A stretch of 64,000 nucleotides of DNA from contig NZ_SWDE01000001.1 of the NCBI RefSeq assembly GCF_013337185.1, positions 930,001 through 994,000 on the forward strand. Direction: 5' to 3'. Position numbers and translations under genes: made by a program. The notes beneath the pieces were generated by a model. That model saw only the letters and a program-made list of their open reading frames with translations. It was not told the DNA's origin and ran no database searches. Within the stretch, counting starts at the first letter, position 1. Each line of letters starts with the position of its first letter. This DNA is from Serratia proteamaculans (lineage in GTDB: Bacteria; Pseudomonadota; Gammaproteobacteria; Enterobacterales; Enterobacteriaceae). Shown here piece by piece: positions 53,977 to 63,400 of this stretch.

Positions 53977-54807
53977 ATGGCTATCCTGCACGGCAGTGAT
54001 TTTTTCGCTTCAAGCCCCTACCCGGTCGCGATTGAACCCCGGGAGCCGCAGTCGAGCTTTCCTGAACATCATCATGATTTTCACGAAATCGTGATTGTGG
54101 AACAGGGCGCCGGTACCCACGTGCTGAACGGTCGGCCGCAAACGCTGTGCAGCGGCTGTGTCTGTTTTATCCGCGACAGCGATCGGCATCTTTACGAGCA
54201 AACCGAAAATCTTCATCTGACCAACGTGCTGTACCGCGGCCCCAATGCCTTCCGCTTTCTCGCCGGGCTGGAGCAACTGCTGCCGCAGGCGGGCAATGAA
54301 CAATCGCAGCCGCACTGGCGTATCAACCATAAGCTGCTGGCACAGGTACAAGTCATTATTCAGCGGCTGGAGCAGACCCCTGCGGTATTCAGCCTGGAAC
54401 ATTTGGCACAGCAGGAGTTGCTGTTTATGCAATTGCTGGTGCTGCTACGACAAGGCTGTATCGCTGCCTCTGTGGACGATCAGGAAGGCCGTCTGCGGCG
54501 GCTATTGGACTGGCTGGCGGAAAACTACAGTGATGAGATCAAATGGGATGAGTTGGCCGATCGTTTTTCCCTGCCCTTGCGCACCCTGCATCGCCAGATG
54601 AAAAAGCAGACCGGCAACACGCCGCAGCGTTACCTCAACCGGCTGCGGCTGTTGCAGGCACGGCAAATGCTGCGGCAGGATGAAACGCGCATCACCGATA
54701 TCGCTTACCAATGCGGATTTGGTGACAGCAATCACTTTTCCACGCTTTTCAAACGCGAGTTCGGCTATTCCCCCCGTACTCTACGGCAGAACGATTTCTT
54801 AACCTGA
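53977..54807 (+). CDS. rhaS: AraC-family activator of rhaBAD
   Basis: 276 aa from ATG 53977 (GGAGAT upstream); an earlier in-frame start at 53956 is less likely. The N-terminal cupin ([25 protein letters not shown]) and C-terminal double HTH ([25 protein letters not shown].. [25 protein letters not shown]) match RhaS. It activates rhaBAD and rhaT with L-rhamnose. rhaR starts 6 bp later. Confidence 0.92.
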   Translation: MAILHGSDFFASSPYPVAIEPREPQSSFPEHHHDFHEIVIVEQGAGTHVLNGRPQTLCSGCVCFIRDSDRHLYEQTENLHLTNVLYRGPNAFRFLAGLEQLLPQAGNEQSQPHWRINHKLLAQVQVIIQRLEQTPAVFSLEHLAQQELLFMQLLVLLRQGCIAASVDDQEGRLRRLLDWLAENYSDEIKWDELADRFSLPLRTLHRQMKKQTGNTPQRYLNRLRLLQARQMLRQDETRITDIAYQCGFGDSNHFSTLFKREFGYSPRTLRQNDFLT

Positions 54808-54813
54808 GGTGCC

Positions 54814-55686
54814 ATGGTGAAAAGCCCCCTTCTGTTGATCAAAGAGGATTATCTGCCGTCGACACTGATGCCGGTGGCGGTGGCCGATCGTGCGCCCCAA
54901 TCGTCATTTCCGCCGCACACTCATGAGTTCAGTGAAATCGTGATTGTCTGGCGCGGCAACGGCATGCATGTCCTGAACGATCAGCCCTGGCGGGTGACCT
55001 GCGGGGATATGTTTTATATCCGCGCCCCTGACTGCCACAGTTATGAATCGGTCAACGACCTGGTGCTGGACAATGTTCTCTACTGCCCGGAACGCTTTCG
55101 ACTGGCGATCGGCTGGGCGGAACTGCTGCCACCGGATAACGCTCAGCACCAGTCTCACTGGCGTCTCACCACCCGGGGTATGGCACTGGCACGCAGCGTG
55201 ATCCAGCAGTTGGCGCTCGAAAGCCGTAAAACCGACCTGCTGTCGATCCAGCTCACCGAGGCGCTGTTTCTACAATTGGTGCTGATCCTGCGTCGCCATC
55301 GCTATGCCGTCGGCCAGGACGACCAACTGCCGGAAGGCGAACAGCTGGACCTGCTGATGGCGGCCGTTCAGGGCGACAGCGGCGCACGTTTTGAACTGGA
55401 GGCGTTCTGCCGGCACCATCAACTGGCAGAACGCAGCCTGAAGCAGCTGTTCCGCCAGCAGACCGGCATGACCATCAGCCATTACCTGCGCCAGTTGCAA
55501 CTCTGCCGGGCCAAGTCCCTGCTGCGCGGCAGTGATGAACTGATCGGCGAAGTGGCCGCCCGCTGTGGCTTTGAAGACAGCAACTATTTTTCTGTGGTGT
55601 TCACTCGTGAAACCGGCATCACCCCCAGCGCCTGGCGTCAGCGCTTTAAACGCACCGAACGCCCTGCCGCCGGGGTAAAACGCTGA
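54814..55686 (+). CDS. rhaR: AraC-family activator of rhaSR
   Basis: 290 aa. The cupin domain ([25 protein letters not shown]) and C-terminal AraC HTH pair ([34 protein letters not shown]) match RhaR. It activates transcription of rhaSR with L-rhamnose. GAGG precedes ATG. It abuts rhaT with no gap (convergent). Confidence 0.9.
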   Translation: MVKSPLLLIKEDYLPSTLMPVAVADRAPQSSFPPHTHEFSEIVIVWRGNGMHVLNDQPWRVTCGDMFYIRAPDCHSYESVNDLVLDNVLYCPERFRLAIGWAELLPPDNAQHQSHWRLTTRGMALARSVIQQLALESRKTDLLSIQLTEALFLQLVLILRRHRYAVGQDDQLPEGEQLDLLMAAVQGDSGARFELEAFCRHHQLAERSLKQLFRQQTGMTISHYLRQLQLCRAKSLLRGSDELIGEVAARCGFEDSNYFSVVFTRETGITPSAWRQRFKRTERPAAGVKR

Positions 55687-56721
55687 TCACCCCGCCATGC
55701 CCAAGCCGACAACATTGGCAGCCAGAATGATCGTCAGACAGCCGATGCACAATACGCTGACCGGGCGCCGACCGGCGTTTTTCCACTCTCTGAGCAACAG
55801 CCCCACCAGACCGCCGCACAGCACATAGAAGCTCATGTGCAGCATCCAACTGATAAAGTCATACTGCGCGGGAATGTTGGCGTGGCCCCAGGCATAAAAG
55901 AAGAATTGCAGATACCACATGGTGCCGCCGAGTAACGAGAACAGCACGTTGGCCACCAGCAGCGATTTGGCCTGCGAGAAATCGGCCCTGACGGACAGAT
56001 CCGTTTTGACCGCCAGACGGATAAAACAGTAGGCCAGGTTAACCAATGCCCCGCCCCCCATGATCACCACGTAGCTCGGCAGCGCGACATACAGCGGATC
56101 GATCCCCAAATCCGCTGCGGCCTGATGCATAGGTTTGGCGGCGTCCATGGCAAACGACATACCGGCGGAGAAGATGCCGCACATCACCGCCAACAGCAGC
56201 CCTTTCCGCAGGTTGAACTCTTCAGCACGAATGCCCATCGCCCGCTCTTTCAGCACTCCGGCCCACGAAACTATGATCACGCCGAGCAAGGCAATCGCCA
56301 CCCCAAGCAGAGTCAACTGCCCCCCGGCGGAACTGAACAACGCCACAAAGCGCCCCTGTAATAGCGGTGTCATCAGAGTGCCTACCACCAGCGTGATGCC
56401 AATGGCGATGCCAATTCCCATCGACATGCCCAGATAGCGCATGGTCAGGCCATAGTTGATGTTACCAATGCCCCACATGGCGCCAAACAGGAACACCGGT
56501 AGCAGGGTCGACAGGCTGAAAGAGCTGTAATAACGCCAAAAATCCGGCAGCAGCACATAGCTCACCGCCCAGGGCAGGATCAACCACGACATCAGGCCAC
56601 CGATCGACCACATGGTTTCCCATGACCAGCGGCGCACTTTTTTGAATGGGGCATAAAAACAGGCGGCGCTGGCGGCGCCCACCAGATGCCACAGGATTCC
56701 CAACATGACAGCATTATTCAT
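55687..56721 (-). CDS. rhaT: L-rhamnose:H+ symporter
   Basis: 344 aa from ATG 56721 (AAGGAA upstream), equal to E. coli RhaT. Ten hydrophobic segments are present, with [31 protein letters not shown] and [29 protein letters not shown] characteristic. It imports L-rhamnose with protons. Divergent from aldA over about 300 bp, a likely shared control region. Confidence 0.93.
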   Translation of the reverse strand: MNNAVMLGILWHLVGAASAACFYAPFKKVRRWSWETMWSIGGLMSWLILPWAVSYVLLPDFWRYYSSFSLSTLLPVFLFGAMWGIGNINYGLTMRYLGMSMGIGIAIGITLVVGTLMTPLLQGRFVALFSSAGGQLTLLGVAIALLGVIIVSWAGVLKERAMGIRAEEFNLRKGLLLAVMCGIFSAGMSFAMDAAKPMHQAAADLGIDPLYVALPSYVVIMGGGALVNLAYCFIRLAVKTDLSVRADFSQAKSLLVANVLFSLLGGTMWYLQFFFYAWGHANIPAQYDFISWMLHMSFYVLCGGLVGLLLREWKNAGRRPVSVLCIGCLTIILAANVVGLGMAG

Positions 56722-57024
56722 TATTTTTGATTCCTTCGTTGCTTGTGATGAGGACAAAAAACAGGCGTGAAGGAGTCTATGAATATTGTCCGGCGCGCAA
56801 CCTTAGCCTGACTGCCAGTTCTGACGGAAGCTGGCAAAAAACCAGAGGTATCACTGACCGGGATCACAAATTCATCGCGAGGCTATACCGGTGACAGGCC
56901 GCAGCCTGAAGAGCATGCTCTGGCTGCCATTCTGACGACGAGGCTGGCAGTGAGGCAAAGGTTTTTAACACAGGAATGTCATTACCATAACAAGGCATTA
57001 ATAATAATCCTGTGGAGCCCTGCC

Positions 57025-58464
57025 ATGACCCAAAACCAAAAACGGATGTATATAAACGGTGAATTTATTGCCCACAACACTGGGCGCTGGATTGATGTCA
57101 TCAACCCGGCCACCGAGCAAACGATCATGCAAATCCCGCAAGGCGGTGCGGATGAGGCCAGGCTGGCCATTGACGCCGCAGAAGCCGCACAGCCTGGTTG
57201 GGAGGCGCTACCCGCGGTTGAACGCGGCCGGTGGCTACATCGGTTGGCCGAAGGCATACGCCGCAGAGAGCCGGAGCTGACGAAGTTGATCGTCACTGAA
57301 GGCGGTAAAACGCCTGAATTGGCTAAAGTGGAAGTGTTGTTTACCGCCGACTACCTCGACTACATGGCCGAGTGGGCGCGCCGCTATGAGGGTGAGATTA
57401 TCCAAAGCGACCGGCCGAATGAAAACATCTTCCTGTTCAAAAAAGCCATCGGCGTGGTGGTTGGCATCCTGCCGTGGAACTTCCCGTTCTTCCTGATTGC
57501 GCGCAAGGCCGCCCCGGCGTTGGTGACCGGCAATACCATCGTGATCAAACCCAGCGAACTGACGCCAGGTAATGCATTGCTGTTTGCCGAAATCGCCGAT
57601 GAGATTGGCCTGCCGCCGGGCGTGTTTAACCTGGTGACCGGCTACGGGCCGGAGCTGGGTCAGGCGTTGGCGGCCAACCCGAAGGTGGGCATGGTCAGCC
57701 TGACCGGCAGCGTCGGGGCCGGTATCGCCACGCTGCACGCTGCGGCAGATAACGTCACCAGGGTATCGCTGGAGTTGGGTGGCAAGGCCCCGGCAATTGT
57801 GATGGCCGACGCCGATCTCGACCTGGCGGTCAAAGCCATCGTCAGCTCACGCATCATCAACAGTGGGCAGGTGTGTAACTGCACCGAACGCGTTTACGTG
57901 CAGCGGGAGATTTATCCGCAGTTTATTGCCAGGCTGACCAAGGCTTTCCGTCAGGTCACCTTTGGCAACCCTGAGCAACAAGCCGGGCTGGATATGGGGC
58001 CGTTGATCAGCGCCGAGGCAGTTCAACGAGTGGAAGATAAAGTGGCGCGGGCGCTAAGCCAGGGCGCAACGTTGGTGATGGGCGGCAAGCGCGAGGCCCG
58101 CAGCGGGTACTTTTTCCCTCCCACCCTGCTCTGCGACGTGCAGCAAGAGATGGAGATCATGCACCAGGAAATTTTCGGCCCGGTGCTGCCGGTCTGCTGC
58201 TTCGACAGCTTTGCGCAGGCGATTTCTATGGCTAACGACAGCGAATATGGCCTCACTTCGTCTGTTTTCACCCGTGACCTCAACGTAGCGATGATGGCAA
58301 TCAAACAATTAAAGTTCGGCGAAACCTACGTCAACCGTGAAAGCTTTGAAGCGATGCAAGGGTTCCATGCCGGTTGGCGCAAGTCCGGTATTGGCGGCGC
58401 CGATGGCCGCCACGGATTGGAGGAATATCTGCAAACGCAGGTCGCCTATCTGCAGTTTCAGTGA
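57025..58464 (+). CDS. aldA: Lactaldehyde dehydrogenase
   Basis: 479 aa from ATG 57025 (GGAG 8 nt upstream), the length of E. coli AldA; the frame opens earlier at 56950 without support. VGILPWNFPFFL, VSLELGGKAPAIVM (catalytic Glu) and NSGQVCNCTERV (catalytic Cys) are present. It oxidises L-lactaldehyde, produced by RhaD, to L-lactate with NAD+. Its place beside rhaT makes the rhamnose unit self-sufficient. Confidence 0.88.
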   Translation: MTQNQKRMYINGEFIAHNTGRWIDVINPATEQTIMQIPQGGADEARLAIDAAEAAQPGWEALPAVERGRWLHRLAEGIRRREPELTKLIVTEGGKTPELAKVEVLFTADYLDYMAEWARRYEGEIIQSDRPNENIFLFKKAIGVVVGILPWNFPFFLIARKAAPALVTGNTIVIKPSELTPGNALLFAEIADEIGLPPGVFNLVTGYGPELGQALAANPKVGMVSLTGSVGAGIATLHAAADNVTRVSLELGGKAPAIVMADADLDLAVKAIVSSRIINSGQVCNCTERVYVQREIYPQFIARLTKAFRQVTFGNPEQQAGLDMGPLISAEAVQRVEDKVARALSQGATLVMGGKREARSGYFFPPTLLCDVQQEMEIMHQEIFGPVLPVCCFDSFAQAISMANDSEYGLTSSVFTRDLNVAMMAIKQLKFGETYVNRESFEAMQGFHAGWRKSGIGGADGRHGLEEYLQTQVAYLQFQ

Positions 58465-58497
58465 TTAAAGCCTGTAACCAGGTCCCTGCATGGGGCC

Positions 58498-59670
58498 TTA
58501 GCGAAACTCCACCCAGCTGGCGCCGGCATCGGCGGAACGCACACAGTTTTCAACCCAACGCACCCCCATCGTCCCGGCATGGACGTCGGGGTACCAAAAG
58601 TCGGCCAGAAACGTCTGATCCCGCCGATCGGTCGCATCCATCGCCAGGGCAAAGCGCCGGTACAGATTCGACCAGGCTTCAAACAACCCTTCGGAATGAC
58701 CACCACCAATCCGATCGTCCGCCAGTGCAATAGGATCCAGATAGGACATACCACGCTCCAGAATGCGAACCGGTTCGCCCTGCACTTCAAATCGCAGTTG
58801 GTTTGGCTGCTCGTCCCACCACTCCAGACTGGCCTTCTCGCCGACAATTCGCACCTTCTGCCCGTGCATCGAACCACTGTTGACCGCCGAGCACCACAGG
58901 GAGCCAACGGCACCATTGTCGTACTCCATCAGCACGTAGGCATTGTCTTCCAATGGTGCCCGGGTTTTGACAAAGCTCTGACGGCTGCACATCAGGCGCT
59001 TGATCTTTAGCTGCGGCACCATGGTTTCTGCCAGGAACAAAGGATGGGTCGCCAAATCGCCCAATACGTAGCTGGGGCCGACAAAGCGGGGGTCCACCCG
59101 CCAGCGGGTGCTGGGGTTCTCCAGCTCCACCGCAGTCGCATGGAACCCATGCGCGAACTGCATGTTGATAATGCGTATCTCACCCAGCAGGTCGGCGGCG
59201 ATCATCTGTCGGGCCTGAAGGATCAACTGGTGTCCGGCATAGCCGTAGGTAACCCCGATAATTTTATGCTGTTTTTGGCTCAGTTCGACCAACGCTTGCG
59301 CTTCTTCAGCGGTGAAACACAGCGGTTTCTCACACACTACGTGCAGGCCGGCCTCTAACGCCGTCTGGCAGATGGCAAAGTGGGTATTGTTGGGGGTGGC
59401 AATGGAAACCGCCTCGATGCCGTCTACTCTGGCGGCCTCTTCGCGAAATAGCGTGGCGTAATCCGGGTAACAGCGCTCCGCTGCCACCCCCAGGCTCTGT
59501 CCAAAAAGACGCCCGCGCTGCGCGTCCATATCAAACGCCCCGGCCAACAGGGAGAAAGTGCCATCGCGCAGTGCCGCAGAACGATGAATATAGCCAATCT
59601 GACTGGTTCCGCCGCCGCCTACCATGCCCCAGCGCAGGGATCGGTCCAAAGGTTTAATGCCGTTGATCAT
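58498..59670 (-). CDS. Gfo/Idh/MocA-family oxidoreductase
   Basis: 390 aa from ATG 59670 with AGGAGA about 7 nt upstream (GTG one codon earlier is possible). N-terminal Rossmann motif GMVGGGGTSQIGYIH (about 15-29), then the CEKPL signature of the family. These enzymes oxidise sugars, inositols or sugar acids with NAD(P). It is 15 bp downstream of an IolE-like isomerase gene, forming a two-gene operon. The sugar is unknown; an inositol-type substrate would fit. Confidence 0.78.
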   Translation of the reverse strand: MINGIKPLDRSLRWGMVGGGGTSQIGYIHRSAALRDGTFSLLAGAFDMDAQRGRLFGQSLGVAAERCYPDYATLFREEAARVDGIEAVSIATPNNTHFAICQTALEAGLHVVCEKPLCFTAEEAQALVELSQKQHKIIGVTYGYAGHQLILQARQMIAADLLGEIRIINMQFAHGFHATAVELENPSTRWRVDPRFVGPSYVLGDLATHPLFLAETMVPQLKIKRLMCSRQSFVKTRAPLEDNAYVLMEYDNGAVGSLWCSAVNSGSMHGQKVRIVGEKASLEWWDEQPNQLRFEVQGEPVRILERGMSYLDPIALADDRIGGGHSEGLFEAWSNLYRRFALAMDATDRRDQTFLADFWYPDVHAGTMGVRWVENCVRSADAGASWVEFR

Positions 59671-59684
59671 CACGTTTCTCCTGA

Positions 59685-60611
59685 TTAAAAACCGAGGGTT
59701 CGTAAATAGTTGAGGCTTTCCGTTACGTCACTCAGGCTGCCCTGTGCATGACGCGGGTCGCGCTCCTGCTCAATGGTGATCCAACCCTGATAACCACGGG
59801 TCATTAATAATTCTCGTACCGCCGGGTAATCGATCGCCCCCTTACCCAAGGGGCACATCACCCCCTGTTCACAGGCGCTGAAGAAATCCAGCCCACTCGC
59901 CAGCACCTGCTGGAATACCTGCGGGTTAACGTCCTTGAAATGCAGGTAATCGATACGCGCAAAATAGCGATCAATCCAGGTGGCCGGGTCCATGCCCGAG
60001 TAATACAAATGACCGGTGTCGAGACACAGCCCGGCGGTTTGGTGTGGAATTTGCTCGACCAGTTGCTCAATTTCATCGGCGAATTCGATGCAGCCACCGG
60101 CATGTGGATGTATCACCGGCCGAACGCCATATTCCTGCCAGGCAATTTTGCCAAGAGTCTGGATATGGCCAATCATCCGCTGCCAGTCCGCCTGGGCAAG
60201 TCGCGGTGCCCGCGAAGGCTGCCCGGCGAATTTGGCCCGCTGCGGATTACCGAAATCAATAATCACCAGATATGGCGGCGAGAAATTACCGGCGTTGATA
60301 GGCTGCGCCCTGGCAGTCTGCGACAGGTTGCGGCAAATGTTATGTGTCAGCTCAATGAGATAACTGAAGTTTTGTTCGCTGACCAGATCGTCGAAAATAG
60401 TGCCGGCCACCAGCGACAGTCCGTGCCGCTGTAATTCGTCGCCCAAAATAGCGGCATCGGTGGGCAGGTAGCCCCAGGGTCCCAGCTCGATGCTGCGATA
60501 GCCGGCAGCGCTCGCCTCCTGTAGCACTTGGGTATAAGGCGGAAGATACGGGTTTTTAGGGTCATCCACACCCCAACTACAGGGCGCATTGGCAATCGGC
60601 AAACTCATCAT
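59685..60611 (-). CDS. Sugar phosphate isomerase/epimerase-like TIM-barrel protein (IolE-like)
   Basis: 308 aa from ATG 60611 (AGGA 6 nt upstream; ATG 60608 also possible). The AP endonuclease 2 family barrel is shown by NAPCSWGVDDP at the N-terminus, as in IolE, VIHPHAGGCIEF, LCLDTGHLYYSG and HFKDV, which provide metal ligands. Possible roles are 2-keto-myo-inositol dehydratase or a related isomerase. First gene of the pair, under a probable LacI-type operator. Confidence 0.75.
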   Translation of the reverse strand: MMSLPIANAPCSWGVDDPKNPYLPPYTQVLQEASAAGYRSIELGPWGYLPTDAAILGDELQRHGLSLVAGTIFDDLVSEQNFSYLIELTHNICRNLSQTARAQPINAGNFSPPYLVIIDFGNPQRAKFAGQPSRAPRLAQADWQRMIGHIQTLGKIAWQEYGVRPVIHPHAGGCIEFADEIEQLVEQIPHQTAGLCLDTGHLYYSGMDPATWIDRYFARIDYLHFKDVNPQVFQQVLASGLDFFSACEQGVMCPLGKGAIDYPAVRELLMTRGYQGWITIEQERDPRHAQGSLSDVTESLNYLRTLGF

Positions 60612-60656
60612 TTTTATTCCTGGTCGAAGTCGATGTGACGTCAGTATTAAATAAAC

Positions 60657-60666
60657 GTTTCGAAAC
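60657..60666. promoter_or_regulatory. Possible LacI-type operator before the isomerase-oxidoreductase operon
   Basis: GTTTCGAAAC is a perfect 10-bp palindrome with a central CG, 46 bp before the start. TGAAA-C-TTTCA (60676-60686), a second inverted repeat, lies next to it. The LacI-family gene just upstream (60817) is the likely regulator. Confidence 0.5.
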
Positions 60667-60785
60667 CGACAATGATGAAACTTTCATTTTTTGATGGCGA
60701 TCGCGTTAATTTTGATAGTTTAAATGATGGTTTTTTATCAAAACCAGACAGGCAGGTGCCGCTGGGAGATTGGGATGTTTGTAAT

Positions 60786-60812
60786 GGAAAACGGCTCCGC
60801 CAGAGGGAGCCG
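60786..60812 (-). terminator. Terminator of the LacI-type regulator gene
   Basis: CGGCTCC (60792-60798) and GGAGCCG (60806-60812) form a 7-bp stem with a 7-nt loop; TTTTCC follows on the minus strand. It separates the regulator from the operon it probably controls. Confidence 0.75.
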
Positions 60813-60816
60813 ACTG

Positions 60817-61854
60817 TCAGAGGTTTTCTTTGGTGATCAGATCAAAGCGGTTAATGGTGTGACTAAAACCGGAGGAGCCACCAACAGTGGCGGCGACAAA
60901 AGTGCTGATGACTGACGCCGCAAATTCGGCAATACGATGCCGGAGCATCAGATCCAGCGTGCCGTCGATCAATGCCATTTCCCCTCCTGCTACCGGACCA
61001 TGGCAAATCAGCATCACCTGATGCTGTCTGCCGCTTTCCCGCAGCGCAGCGATAATCCCTTCCACACCCCCGCAGGGTGCATACAGAGCCACAAGATTGG
61101 GATGCTGCTCCAGCAAGGTTTGAGTGACTTGCCTGGCACTTTCGGTCTGTTCATGACTGCGTACCGGCTCAAGCACCCGCTGACCGCTCAGGTGCTCGCG
61201 CAGGTAAGAGCGGAAGCTGATTTCGCAGGTTTCCTGACACAAAAAACGGTTATCGCCGATGATGACCCCGACATCGCCCTGCCGATGGCACAGGCGCTCC
61301 ACCGCCCAGCCGGCGGTACGGCCTGCCTGCTGGTTATCCCAGCCGATATAACCGGCGCGGCTGTGTACCGATAAATCCGACAGCAAGGTAAACACCTTTA
61401 CCCCCTGCCGGGTAGCTTCTTCCACCGCAAAGCGGATCATCGGGTTATCCAGCCCCAGCACGCCGATCACATCCACACTTTGGCTTAGCTGCGTGATGGC
61501 GGCGGCGGTGTCGCTGACTGCGCTGATGTCATGAAACATGAACTGTGGCGGGTGCTCAGGATCGTAATAGGGTGCGGCCTGTTCCAGCAGGCTATCCGCC
61601 AGTTGTGCGTAGAACGAATGTTCCTTGCGCAGCAGGATAAAGCCCATTTTAATCCGTGCGGCTGGTTGGCCCACCGCCTGAAACAGTTGATGCGATTTCT
61701 CTAGTGCGAAACCTAATTTGTGCGCCGCCGCAATCACCCTGCGTGCCGTGTCCGGTCGTACCGTCGCACGCTGGTTTATTACCCGATCAACCGTCGCGAT
61801 GCCAACATGTGCCTCTCTGGCAATGGCGGCCAGGGTGGTTTTCTTGCCTGCCAT
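60817..61854 (-). CDS. LacI-family regulator
   Basis: 345 aa from ATG 61854 (AGGGA 7 nt upstream; ATG 61857 and 61875 also in frame). HTH TLAAIAREAHVGIATVDRVIN (about 6-26) is followed by a sugar-binding domain with IGVLGLDNP, GYIGWDNQQAGRTAG and APCGGVEGIIAALRESG. Close in layout to regulators of inositol or sugar loci. It likely controls the two genes downstream on the same strand. Confidence 0.8.
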   Translation of the reverse strand: MAGKKTTLAAIAREAHVGIATVDRVINQRATVRPDTARRVIAAAHKLGFALEKSHQLFQAVGQPAARIKMGFILLRKEHSFYAQLADSLLEQAAPYYDPEHPPQFMFHDISAVSDTAAAITQLSQSVDVIGVLGLDNPMIRFAVEEATRQGVKVFTLLSDLSVHSRAGYIGWDNQQAGRTAGWAVERLCHRQGDVGVIIGDNRFLCQETCEISFRSYLREHLSGQRVLEPVRSHEQTESARQVTQTLLEQHPNLVALYAPCGGVEGIIAALRESGRQHQVMLICHGPVAGGEMALIDGTLDLMLRHRIAEFAASVISTFVAATVGGSSGFSHTINRFDLITKENL

Positions 61855-62014
61855 CATCGTTTCCCTCATGATTTTGATAAAAACTATCATGTCCCAGCCG
61901 CCGAAAGAAATCAGCCTGCCGTTTTTGTGTGATCGGGCGCGTTAATGGCGTAATGCGCTCAGCAATAAAGCTCGAAATGTACGGTTCTTGCGGCAAATAG
62001 AGCCACAATTGAAC

Positions 62015-62031
62015 TGTCGATAATTTCGACA
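62015..62031. promoter_or_regulatory. 17-bp palindrome upstream of the MFS gene
   Basis: TGTCGA-TAATT-TCGACA is a perfect inverted repeat 39 bp before ATG 62070, placed where an operator would overlap the promoter. The size resembles TetR- or MarR-type sites. No such regulator gene lies in the window; it may follow beyond the right edge. Confidence 0.5.
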
Positions 62032-62069
62032 TAACGCATAGTCTGGTTTTTATCTCCCTGGAGAACATC

Positions 62070-63293
62070 ATGACTGCGAACAAGCCCGACGCCATGGCTT
62101 CAGCGTCATCCCCTACCACTCAGTGGCTGGCGATTGCCAATGTAGTGTTCGCCGGTATTGCCGTTGCGCTGCACGTGGGTAAGGCGAACATTGCCCTGCC
62201 GGAACTGCAGCGCGAGTTTGGCCGGTCCCTGGAGTCGCTGAGCTGGATTATTTCCGCCTTTCCGTTTATCGGCGTGTTCGGGGGCATCGCCGCCGGACAG
62301 CTGGTGCGCCGCTGGGGCGACCGACGCTTGTTGAGTCTGGGCCTGGTGATTGTCAGCTTGGCCAGCTTTGCCGGAGCGACTCAACACGACTTCACCGGGC
62401 TGATCGTCACCCGCGTTATCGAAGGGATCGGCTTTGTCATTGTGGTGGTGGCTGCACCGACCGTGCTGACCCGGGTGGTGGCGCCGCAACAACGTAATCT
62501 GGTGTTCAGCATCTGGAGCACCTTTATGCCGGCGGGCATGGCGATCTCCCTGTTCTTCGGCCCACATTTCGCCGACTGGCAACAGAGTTGGATCGCCGGT
62601 GGCATCCTGACCCTGCTGGCAGCGCTGTTACTGCCATTCACCACGCCACGCAGCGTGTTAAGCACTGCAACCGCGACAACACTCAAGCTAAGTCAGGCAC
62701 TGCTCAGCATCATTCGCGCCCGGCAACCGCTGCTACTGGCTCTGATCTTCACCACCTATAACCTGCAGTTTTTCGCCGTGATGGCCTTTCTGCCGATATT
62801 CCTGATGCAGCGTATCGGGCTGACGCTGGTCGCGGCTGGCGGCGTCAGTGCGGCAGTGATTGCGGTCAATATTCTCGGTAATCTCTTCGCCGGAGTATTG
62901 CTGTCGCGGGGTCTGCGTGCCCGTACCCTGCTCGCCATTGCCAGCACGCTGATGGGGCTTGCCGGAGCCAGCGTCTTTCTTTCGGCCACACCGAATTCCA
63001 TGCTGGTCCCACTGTGTTTGCTGTTTAGCGGTATCGGCGGCATGCTGCCCGCCACCATTCTGGCTGCCACCCCGGCGGCCGCACCTGAGCCGACGCTGAT
63101 TCCCCTGAGTCTCGGCCTGGTGATGCAGGGCATTTATCTTGGCCAGGTGATCGGCCCCATTGTCTTGAGCACTCTGGTGGCCTATGCCGGGTGGACCGCG
63201 CCCTCCGTTCTGGTGTTGGCCGCAGCGCTGCTGGGGAGTCTATTGGCGTTAACGCTGACATCCAGAGCCAAGAATCCGCCAGGAAACGCCTGA
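62070..63293 (+). CDS. MFS transporter, substrate unknown
   Basis: 407 aa with 12 hydrophobic segments (GGAG upstream). It shows an MFS layout: NIALPELQREFGRSLESLSWIISAFPFIGVFGGIAAGQLVRRWGDRRLL with a degenerate loop 2-3 motif, and a second half beginning near residue 210. It resembles cyanate/nitroimidazole-type or drug-type MFS carriers but no closer group is clear. It lies 107 bp before an SDR gene on the same strand. Confidence 0.7.
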   Translation: MTANKPDAMASASSPTTQWLAIANVVFAGIAVALHVGKANIALPELQREFGRSLESLSWIISAFPFIGVFGGIAAGQLVRRWGDRRLLSLGLVIVSLASFAGATQHDFTGLIVTRVIEGIGFVIVVVAAPTVLTRVVAPQQRNLVFSIWSTFMPAGMAISLFFGPHFADWQQSWIAGGILTLLAALLLPFTTPRSVLSTATATTLKLSQALLSIIRARQPLLLALIFTTYNLQFFAVMAFLPIFLMQRIGLTLVAAGGVSAAVIAVNILGNLFAGVLLSRGLRARTLLAIASTLMGLAGASVFLSATPNSMLVPLCLLFSGIGGMLPATILAATPAAAPEPTLIPLSLGLVMQGIYLGQVIGPIVLSTLVAYAGWTAPSVLVLAAALLGSLLALTLTSRAKNPPGNA

Positions 63294-63400
63294 CTCATTA
63301 CACCATGTATAAAATCAAATGACTCTGACCCCATTTCTCTCTTCATCGCCAGGCATTATCGTTTCAGCAACGCAAATAATGGCTATCCAGAGAACAGATA

